From: Coptis chinensis
Taxonomy: Eukaryota; Streptophyta; Magnoliopsida; Ranunculales; Ranunculaceae
Direction of reading: 5' to 3'
NCBI GenBank assembly: GCA_015680905.1
Contig: JADFTS010000054.1
Span: 62,001-126,000, forward strand
Length of the DNA stretch: 64,000 nucleotides
The first letter of the stretch is position 1, and each line of letters starts with the position of its first letter. The notes beneath the pieces were generated by a model that worked only from the letters and a program-made list of their open reading frames with translations, did no database searches and was not told the origin of the DNA. The position numbers were made by a program, and so were the translations under genes. Positions 55,524-64,000 of this stretch are shown one piece after another.

Positions 55524-58394
55524 TTCAGTGTCTATTATTTCGAACTATACCAATTAATGAAAATTCAACAAATAAGCAAATTTCGATATTACTTTTTAAT
55601 TCATATAAAAGTGTAGGTTTGATGATTTATCTGATTATTATTTATTTATTGGGTATTATCAATTTATCATTAGCATGATTGACTTTCCCTAAGTAAAAAG
55701 GTCAAAAAATTGGGAGATTTAAGTGTTTTCTTAAAAAATCCTCTTACACGTGTTAGATTTTAACAATATTCTTGGTACATTTATTTGATTTTCAAAATAA
55801 AATGAATAAACCAATATTTTAGAGATAGAGAGAAGAAAAGGTGAGGCAATGGCGCACAATGCAAACCCACTTATTGTGGCCACTTCATCGGGAGCCCACA
55901 ATGAAATTACTAAAAAAAAATAACATAGAAAACAAGATTGGTGGGGACACATGCCACATTAAGACATTTCAACTAGCTTAAAATGGTTTACCAAAAAAAA
56001 ATAATAATAATAAAACTAGCTTAAAATGAACTCTCTATCTCTCAAATTACTCTTTATATATAGAGAGAGTAAAATTGAGATGAGGGGTAAAAATTGCTGG
56101 ATTTGCCACCACTTCTTATGAGATAAGGAGCCATCGAACTCAGCCTAAGCGGCTTCACATCCCCAAGGTTTTTTTTTATATTCACTAAACAACCATTTTG
56201 GATTAATCATAATTATAATTACTTATATATTCAAAACAAAATAAAATATTTAAAGTTAAATAAGGGTAGAAACGTTTTCATAAAAACAATTGATCTTTTG
56301 TTCTATTCACACTAAAATAATATAAAAATTATCCAACCGCACATCTATTTACGAAATTAACAAACTGACTACATGATTATTATTATTATTATTATTTTTG
56401 CATTTTTATGAACTCTTTACTCATTATTATTATTATTTGCTTAAGTGTGTAATCAATCCCGTTAAAAAAAAAATAACGAAATGCATAAATTGTCATAATT
56501 AATTAGTCTACCCCATAAATTTTTCTTAAGAAAATAACTTGAGTATATACGTAATCCATCTCAAATTCAATAAATTAAATCAAAACAATAATTTCTTCAA
56601 GAACCAAAAAAAAAATCCAATTTTCATTTGTCTAATTTTATTGATCAATTGTAGTGATCTGACTAAAAACTTGTAATAATTTTGAATTAATTGATATCAT
56701 ACATTGGACTCTTGGCAACAAAAAAGTGTGGCAAAACGGTTGGGCTTGTAATTTGTTATTGTAAGTCATATTGGACTCCGGTCCAAAGCGCTTATGACCA
56801 TCTTTGCTTAACCATGGCTATTTGATTATTATACCAAAAAAAAAAAAAATCTAAGATAGTGGTTGCCCCGATGATTTTTAGTTTTAGAGTTTTATCAAGT
56901 GGCTTTGTTGGAAGCCTTAGTTTGGGAATCACGTCTTAGATTTTTGGACTAGTTTTTTTTCTGGGTAAAGTTAGGTTTTCGGATTCAAACTTTTGAAAGT
57001 TAAGGGAGTGTGACTAATATTGAATCAAGGTTAAATGTTCACTAAGCTTAGGGATATCTCTTTCCAGATTGGGCCAAGATTGAGCCCAAGCCCTAACACC
57101 TCTGGATCACAGTAAGTTTTTGGATTGATGTGTATTATCGTTGACAAGCTGACAACAAAGCTTTTACTTAAACTAGTATTATGGGCACGCTCAATGAGCG
57201 TGAAATCTATTCTGGCACGCACACACGATGTGCCTGTTGTTTTTCACACTTATTTTATGTTATCTATCCGAAACCGAAATCAATCGGGCTAATAAAAAGC
57301 TCCAATTCAAAATTCAAATTTGAATCAATCATTAAAAATTTAAATTTCTGACCCGATTTGTTGCTCTAGATGTAAGGAGGTCCCACTAACCATAGTTATC
57401 AATTTGGTGAATTATTCGTTCAATTGGGAAAACGTTTAAAAAGGTCGTATTTTTCAATGATACCGAATAATCCATTAATTTGGTAAGAAATCATTAATTT
57501 GCAAATTATTTGTGAATTATTCGTATTGTCACTATAAGTTTGCTAGTATGTTGTCAAATTTTATTGTATTTTTTTTTTTTAGCTTTGTATTATATTTGAA
57601 TTACTTACGAACCCGAACTTTTGTCGTTTCTGTTTTTTTTAATCCGAATTGAAAAAATGAATTCTTATTGAAGCTTGAATTTTATTCGAATATTTTCCGT
57701 ATTGAATTTTTGTCGTATTACGAATTGCTAACTATGCCATTAACCCACTAATTTAGACTAAATATGATAAATTTGTCGGGATTAAAAAAAAAATTGTCCG
57801 GAATTTATGATGGCATGGGTTGTAATAATAGTGTGAAAATTTGTCCGGAATTTCCGATAAAATTATCGAAATTTCGGATGGCATGGGCTGTGGCATGAGT
57901 TGTAATAATAGTGTTTGGCGATGGCAAAATCGGAAAAACGAAAAATGACGTATGAATTCTACTGTAACTAGGGCGCGTTATTTAAAGGAGAGAGATATAT
58001 CATTTTTTTATGGTCCTTATTTTAATAAGGAAATTGGGAAAAGTATTGGTGTTGTTATATATCTAAATCATGAAGAGAAATTGCTAGGTGCAGTGTAACA
58101 TATATATAATAGCATTGTAACATGTTTATAATGCTATGGAGGTTGAATGCATGAGAGCATAATTAATTACTTGACTCCTCCAGAAGCAGATGCTGGAACA
58201 CACTCACATTTCGGGAGATAACGTGCACCTGACGCAAATATTTAGGAACAGTGGAGAAGGAGCTGCAGGATGTCAACTTAAGGAACATATTCTCAAAATT
58301 GTGTTCGATCTTGTTTAATTCATGCAGTGTGTTTTACCCCAAATAATAATAATAATAATCGTGCATTGTGAACTCTTGTTTATCTTTTATTTTT
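55524..58394. other. Gene-free spacer
   Basis: 56030-56150 is homologous to the sequence on both sides of the fold-back MITE at 48334-48554 and lacks the MITE. Trinucleotide (TTA)n runs lie near 56379-56400 and 56424-56436. No gene is seen. Confidence 0.5.
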
Positions 58395-58597
58395 GGGTTA
58401 ACGAGTAATACCCCCACTAGATGAGCCAATTAGAATTTCTCCTCTACTAGATGGGAAATTAGGGTTTTTCCCCTCCTAAACACACACACACACACACACA
58501 CACAAAAACTCAAATTGAGTTGACCGTATTTTTTTTGTGTGTATTTAGAAGGGAGACCCTAATTTCCCATCTGAGAGGGGGGTAATACTCGTTAACC
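58395..58597. mobile_element. Fold-back MITE, copy 2
   Basis: It has the same arms as 48334-48554: gggttaacgagtaat at the left and its complement ending near 58597, with cactagatgagccaatta and gggagaccctaattt blocks. The hairpin loop contains a (CA)n expansion at 58480-58504. No target duplication is clear. Confidence 0.8.
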
Positions 58598-58988
58598 TTA
58601 TATTTTTTGTTGGATAAGGAGAAGGGAGAGGTAGCAATGGAAAGAGCCATTAGTTTATGCAGTGATTGGGCACTAAAATATGCATTTTTGGGTACACAAT
58701 GTTGTAAAACCTTTATTTACAAATTAGTATGAATGAAAAAAATATTACCGATAAAAAAAAACAAATAAAAAAATATATATAATAGATTTAACTTAAAAAA
58801 CTTCCCTAACGAGCATAACTCAGGACTTTAGAATTTCAAGAATTCCAATAGTTCCAAAAACCAACATACAAATCGGCATTCGTGTATTTGAACTAAACTT
58901 CAAAATTTATATTTTTCAACTCTAATCTCATTATTTTGATTTTTTTTCAAAAACCAAAATATTCAACGAAATTTTGAGATTCCATTCG
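58598..58988. other. AT-rich spacer
   Basis: No feature is recognised. Confidence 0.4.
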
Positions 58989-58990
58989 AA

Positions 58991-59740
58991 TTTTTTTTTT
59001 TTTTTTTTTTTTTGCTAAAGGGTAATTTTGTATTAAAGGTAAAAAGTTAAAGGAAAATAAATTTAATGTTACATCATATGTGGGATGTGGCCATGGATGG
59101 TGTTCCATGCCAGATTTCTTCTATGTAAACCCATAGTAGGTTGCATTGGGGGTTCTCTAGTGCTTGTATGAAATCTGGTCTATGTGTCCACCATCTATGG
59201 TCTCTACATGCAAGAGTACATCCTTCATTAGCACAAGAATAAGTTCCAAGTTGGTTTCCCTCCATGTGCATGTGATGTTCACCCAATTTAGTTTGAGTTT
59301 CTGTCATGTATTTCTAAACTTCCAATGCACCTTATTCGACTGAAAAACTTAAATAACGGTTTGTGAGTCTGATTCTATCCATATGTCCCTCCATCCTTGC
59401 TCAAGTGCTCTCCTTGTACCTTCTATAATGTCGTGACATTCTACCATGTAACTAGTCTCCACACCTAACCCCCAATACCAACAACACAAACTAACAACAC
59501 TCAAATAGTTCTTTGCCACAACTCCCCAACCAACAATGTCTGGATTCCCTCTTTGATGCACCATCCGTGCTAATTTTCATAATGCCTATGGGTGGTAGAA
59601 ACCAGTAGCATTCTAATATCTGGGGGGTTCTTGATAATCTTGGTTCTAGATTTAGTTTCTGCAACAAGATAGTGTCAGAACTAGACATTGTAACTTTTGT
59701 CCACTTGTGTGCCTTTCTCAAGGTAGTGTTTATGTTCTTA
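58991..59740 (-). mobile_element. LINE-type remnant with RNase H domain
   Basis: The minus strand encodes, in two frames, MKISTDGASK, then NPDIVGWGVVAKN, then ECHDIIEGTRRALEQGWRDI and ESDSQTVI. This is the RNase H-like domain (RVT_3) found at the C-terminus of plant LINE polyproteins. A poly-T run at 58991-59013 on the plus strand would be the element's A-tail. The reverse transcriptase is missing, and a frameshift separates the blocks. I did not find a target duplication. Confidence 0.7.
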
Positions 59741-59801
59741 CAAACAAGATTGAAATTTGCAAGGTAGTGTTTATGTTCTTACAAACAAGATTGAAATTTG
59801 C
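59720..59801. repeat. Perfect 41-bp tandem duplication
   Basis: The units 59720-59760 and 59761-59801 appear identical, beginning aaggtagtgtttatg. Identity suggests a recent event or an assembly artefact. Confidence 0.9.
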
Positions 59802-59967
59802 TTGCTTTCCTTCATACACCATTTTGTTTATGTTTTTCCATATACATACAGACTAAACATGTGACTGAAGCTGCTGCCCACAAAACTTAGCATTAGTATT
59901 TTGTATTTATTTTTCGATAATTTGGTAGGAGACATAATATTAGTATGAGACATAGATGTATGTTGAA

Positions 59968-60078
59968 ACCTTGAGGGGCATCATATCTGGTATGATTTTG
60001 GGTTTGATCCCTAATGGTCCCTAGTTCGATTCCCCCAAAGCCACACACCCGGCTAGCAAAAAAAGTTAGCTAAAAAAA
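59968..60078 (+). mobile_element. Short SINE-like retroposon with 12-bp target duplication
   Basis: The direct repeat atgtatgttgaa flanks the insertion exactly (59956-59967 and 60079-60090). The body is only 111 bp. It contains agttcgattcccc, a good polymerase III B-box match (60022-60034), and ends in an A-rich tail with two A runs. An A box is not obvious, so it is probably 5'-truncated. The features fit a tRNA-derived SINE mobilised by a LINE. Confidence 0.75.
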
Positions 60079-60106
60079 ATGTATGTTGAAGTTCTACACG
60101 GTGGAA

Positions 60107-60226
60107 GCATTTTGGAAGGGACACGTTTTACCTGTTTTCTAGCAGATCTTTGGAAACCACGATAAGGCATTTTGGAAGGGACACATTTTACCTATTTTCT
60201 AGCAGATCTTTGGAAACCACGATAAC
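60107..60226. repeat. 60-bp tandem duplication
   Basis: The units 60107-60166 and 60167-60226 begin gcattttggaagggacac and differ at only a few positions. Confidence 0.9.
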
Positions 60227-62282
60227 GACTGAGAGCAGGGGAAGACCCACTATATAGGCAGGGCATTAAAGTGAATGCCCTCAATTTGCCCAAGAAAAAT
60301 AAAATACTAGTTTTAGTTTGGCCCATATAGCCATGTGTCCATCCAATGATTCAAATGAGGTGTTTATGCCTTAAAAGAAATGGCCCAATAAATCAATAGT
60401 ATTACGACCGCCAATCCCATCGTTTAAAGAAATTAAGAAAGTCTTCTCTTAAGAAAAATTGAAAAAGCGTTAAGGATTGTTTTGAGATCATTATGGTATT
60501 AATTTTGGAAGATGTTTTGTTTATTTTGTATATGAGTAGAATTTATTTTGAGAAATTGATGTATTTATGTGAATGTGTGGTACACAAAAATACAATATTT
60601 GTATGTTTCTATTGAATTTTCTATTTTTGGTGTCAATTGAGTTTGGTTTTTGTTTTTTTTTTATATCAATGAAGTTCAATTTTACGAAATTTTTTGTTAC
60701 TTGTTTTTATTTATGTGTTTTTTAAACTTAACATTAATTTTTTTTTTTGGTCGTTGAATACTCTCGAAACTCCTTGGCCCGCCCTGACAGAGAGAAATGC
60801 TATCTGTCAACGAAATTTACCACGTACTAGTGTACTACCATTCAAAAGGTGCCGTTGAGAAGCTAAATCCCAAAGTTTGAGTGTATGGATAAAAAGGAAT
60901 GTTTTGGTTGAGGACACATGTTTACAATCTATTCGAAAAAATTGATTTGGTTAGACACCAGATTGTCCCCACGCAATTAAAGTTTAGTTGAAATCTCAAT
61001 ATTTTTAGTATATATATATAAAGATTAATGTGTGGATTCCGTATTTTTCTAATGACATCCGGCCAACATGTATTTTCGTTAATTGATTATTATTGACACA
61101 CTAATGTAATTCCACAGTGGGTTGGTCGACAACGAGTTTCACAAGTTTTATGTGGTTAACTGTATGATGCAGCGCTTCTGGAAGGGTTTGATGAAGCATT
61201 CTAGAGATGTGCTTTCTCAGTATTAAGTTTTGCTCAAACCGCAAGGGGTCTGGTTTTTGGGTTGGTGGCATTCTCTTAAAACAAGGAAAGTGCTGTTTTC
61301 TGTCGGCATTAGGCGAGCTCAATTTCTACACGTTGTTTGTGACTTGTTGCTGTTGCAATTTGCAAATGCGGCTATCTTTCTTCTCTCTGTTCTTACATGG
61401 ATATGCTTAGGCTGAAAACTTGTGCGGTACAAATGATGTTGTACTTAGCAATCAAACAACACGTATTAATAATGGGACCCATGTAGCTGGTATGGTGAAA
61501 GCAACCTCATCAAGTATTCAAGTATCACAGTTCATTTTGAATGGTTTTGGATAATATCCTATTGGAACCATCTTTGAATTCGACTTTGTTGTTGATAAGA
61601 TCTATAAATCTAGGATGAATAAAAGATAGTTTGATCAAATATATTTGTAACACAACCATTAGGTGGTACTGTGGTACGCTGGTAACGGACTTGAAAAGAA
61701 ATATTTTTGAGATAGAAAAACAGCATAGAAGCCCTTATTTGTGTCCTCGTGCATGATATGCCAAAATCTGCTTAACTTTATATTAAGTTTCCACAACTAA
61801 TTTTGTTCCACACTTCCACCGACTCAAAAGAAATACGAACAAGGAACAAATAACGTGATTCAATTACTTCATATACCCATAACATCCTTTTTAGATCCAA
61901 GCTCCACGTTTTCTTGATATGAATCAAGAATTAGAAATGACATAGACAACAACTTAAAGACAGTAAGCAATAATTAAACCTTAATGTGACAATGACTTTT
62001 GTGTCGCTTTGATCATTATGAGTTAGGACAACACAATTATTATACAGTATAATATGAAGAGATTAATTAAATTAAATTATATATATTAAGTAAATCCCAC
62101 ACGCCATTACATTTCCAAAGGAAGATTGGCAAGCAAAGAGTCCCCCGTTAGAATGAAATTAGACACGATCACAAGCCAAGTGAAACAAAGCTTTACACGA
62201 CATCTGATCCAATTGGGCAAGTTGGGCGACCAATCAAAATCCCCACCATGTAACCCAAAACAATCTAGTTCTCCCACCCCAT
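60227..62282. other. Upstream spacer of the HD-Zip gene
   Basis: One plus frame at 61122-61413 is coherent except for a single stop near 61226; it includes VDNEFHKFYVVNCMMQRFW and GWWHSLKTRKVLFSVGIRRA. I do not recognise the family. No other gene is seen. Confidence 0.35.
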
Positions 62283-62290
62283 TTATATAA
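62230..62290 (+). promoter_or_regulatory. Probable CCAAT and TATA boxes of the HD-Zip gene
   Basis: CCAAT lies at 62230-62234 and TTATATAA at 62283-62290. Transcription would start near 62315, giving a leader of about 190 bases. Confidence 0.6.
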
Positions 62291-62470
62291 CTCAGAGCAC
62301 ACCGTTTTTCTGAATCTCCAACACACTACTGAAGGCCTCAGTGCTCTGAGAGAGTAAAACCCACCCACCACCTTATAAAAAAGAAAAGGAAAGATCTCAA
62401 TTATTCATTCAATTCCGAGAATACATCTTGCTTCTTTATTTGCATAGTAGTAGTTAAGGTCTTGAGGGAG

Positions 62471-62491
62471 ATGAACTGTGACCACTACTGA
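62471..62491 (+). CDS. Short upstream ORF in the HD-Zip leader
   Basis: An ATG and five further sense codons (MNCDHY) are followed by TGA, ending 11 bases before the main ATG at 62503. It could dampen translation of the main frame, with reinitiation or leaky scanning needed. Only its position supports a role. Confidence 0.4.
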   Translation: MNCDHY

Positions 62492-62502
62492 GACAAGCCA
62501 AG

Positions 62503-63342
62503 ATGTTGGAGAAAGGGGGGTGTTTTCCAGCACCATCTGAAGCAATAAAGGCAGAACCCTCAACGAGCCTAGACTCAACCCTAACAACCACAGGGAAGAA
62601 CAAGAAGAACAAGAACAAAAACAAGAGGAGATTCAGTGATGAACAAATTAGATCGATGGAAACCACGTTCGAATCAGAATCAAAGCTCGAACCAAGAACA
62701 AAACTTCAATTGGCACGAGAACTTGACCTGCAGCCTCGTCAGGTTGCAATATGGTTTCAGAACAAAAGAGCTAGATGGAAGTCAAAGCAGCTTGAGCGAG
62801 AGTATGACTTACTAAAAGCAAACTATGATGCTCTAGCTTCTCAATTCGAGTCCATGAAGAAAGAGCAGGAAATGTTACACATACAGGTACTTGTCCTTTT
62901 TTCTCCTATTAATTCTGGTGCCTACAGTTAATTGTGTTTCAAGTTATAATAAGATAATAATGGCTTTTCAATCATTCTACAGTTGCAGAAGCTGACTGAA
63001 AAGAGAGGGGGAATGCCGAGAATTGAGAGAAGATCGTGCCCACTTGCCTCGGATGGAAACAGCACCGAGAGAGATCCAGATAACAGAGTTATCAAGTCTG
63101 AACACGAACAGAAGCCTGCCATTTCATTTGAAAGATCAGACCTTAGAGCGGCACCTTGTTCAGATGATGAAAACAACAACAACTATTACTTGGGAGAGAA
63201 TGACGAAGCTGATCTTATGAACGTGATGGACCCTGCCAGTTCCATTTTAGCATCACCTGGAAACTGGTCCGCTTTTAATTCCGATAATGGTCTTTTCGAT
63301 CAGTCAAGCAGCACTTCACAGTGGTGGGAGTTCTGGGCTTGA
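62503..63342 (+). CDS. ATHB7: HD-Zip class I transcription factor, ATHB7/ATHB12-like
   Basis: The exons are 62503-62886 and 62983-63342 (GT-AG, phase 0), giving 247 residues without a break. A Lys/Asn-rich stretch precedes the homeodomain (about residues 41-96), which contains [23 protein letters not shown] recognition-helix sequence (here [19 protein letters not shown]). A leucine zipper follows immediately (about 97-132), and the intron splits the zipper, as is typical of class I genes. The C-terminus is acidic and ends in SQWWEFWA, an aromatic motif typical of the ATHB7/12 clade. Such factors bind CAATNATTG as dimers in the nucleus and are induced by ABA and water deficit (family knowledge). 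Confidence 0.93.
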
Positions 63343-64000
63343 ACAACCAGAGTGTCCTTACAAAAAGTTTTGATGACCTGTAAGTGTATCTATCTTCCTC
63401 TGTATATACACCACAAAGAGGTTGATGGAGCAAGGATGAAGTTGTAGCACTTCACAGTGGTGGGAGTTCAGCAATGCGAAATTGCAGAAAAAGTGAAGTT
63501 CTTCAAAGAGTCGAATGACTACCAAATAAGATTGCCTAAAAGCATACTCAAAGTGCATTGATAGATTGAAGAAACAGAAAACTGAGCAAGCAAGTGGATC
63601 AAATGTGTGTCAGGAACACGCAAAACGTACTGGCCCAAAAATCAACTGGGAAACAATTGGGTTATGAAACCTCGAGCAAAATGTTTTTCTAAATCTCATT
63701 TCAGGTTTGGCATCTCGTAAATTTCTTAATGGATAATCTTCAAAAATGGAATTTGCTCAAACCCAATTGGAATGAATTGAATTTGGTCGTGCCACATTCA
63801 AAACATCTGTAGTATATGGCCATAGTTTGCAAAGTAAATATTGACTATGTTAGGTACAAACATAATACAAGGATAAGCTATTTGTTCAAAACACTCTTCA
63901 GTTGGGGGTTTGGCTGCGATCGCATCTGACACGCCCCAGTTCTTAGGTTTGCCATAGGCTTTTGGACACATCATTGCCAAGTGTTGCATACCCTTAGCTA
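63343..64000. other. HD-Zip 3' region
   Basis: A 24-bp segment of the last exon (63310-63333, encoding STSQWWEF) is repeated exactly at 63446-63469 in the 3' UTR. A minus-strand frame at 63798-63989 is unrecognised. No further gene is supported. Confidence 0.5.

Noticed and set aside
63798..63989. Partial gene at the window edge on the minus strand
   Set aside because: 63 codons with no recognised domain and no splice or promoter support.

Overview
The window is nuclear DNA of a flowering plant, most likely a eudicot. It has GT-AG introns, AT-rich spacers, many non-autonomous transposons, and seven genes belonging to families found in plants. I cannot name the species.

Layout. 1-7700 is repeat-rich and has no convincing gene. 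It holds two hAT-like elements, a TAA-flanked Tourist-like element, a ~55-bp minisatellite and a 217-bp tandem duplication. 7758-10151 (+) is a BODYGUARD-type alpha/beta hydrolase. 13878-19157 (-) is a large conserved plant coiled-coil protein in at least 14 exons. 20662-24454 (-) is a CRIB-domain RopGAP. 24.5-36 kb is gene-poor: hAT-like and MULE-like elements, a probable solo LTR, a CACTA-like end, and a broken fragment of a DUF760/At3g17800-like gene. 36219-44934 (+) is a CDPK-related kinase. Its intron 1 carries a LINE fragment with a 15-bp target duplication, and its intron 2 a 1.5-kb LTR element with a 5-bp target duplication. 47-48.6 kb is a cluster of three small elements, each with an intact 8-bp target duplication. 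50380-50736 (-) is a SAUR32-like gene, 54039-55037 (-) a seven-segment membrane protein, and 62503-63342 (+) a class I HD-Zip factor of the ATHB7/12 type. Between the last two lie a second copy of a fold-back element, a LINE RNase H remnant and a 111-bp SINE-like insertion.

The genes are independent neighbours, not an operon or cluster. Themes expected from the families are cuticle formation (BODYGUARD), ROP GTPase signalling, calcium/calmodulin-linked kinase signalling, auxin-responsive growth (SAUR) and ABA/drought-type transcription (HD-Zip I).

I found no new multi-gene biological system. The strongest observations are structural: about a dozen small transposons, many with readable target-site duplications, and three apparent single-base deletions in the first two genes but none in the other five. 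The deletions could be real lesions or consensus errors.
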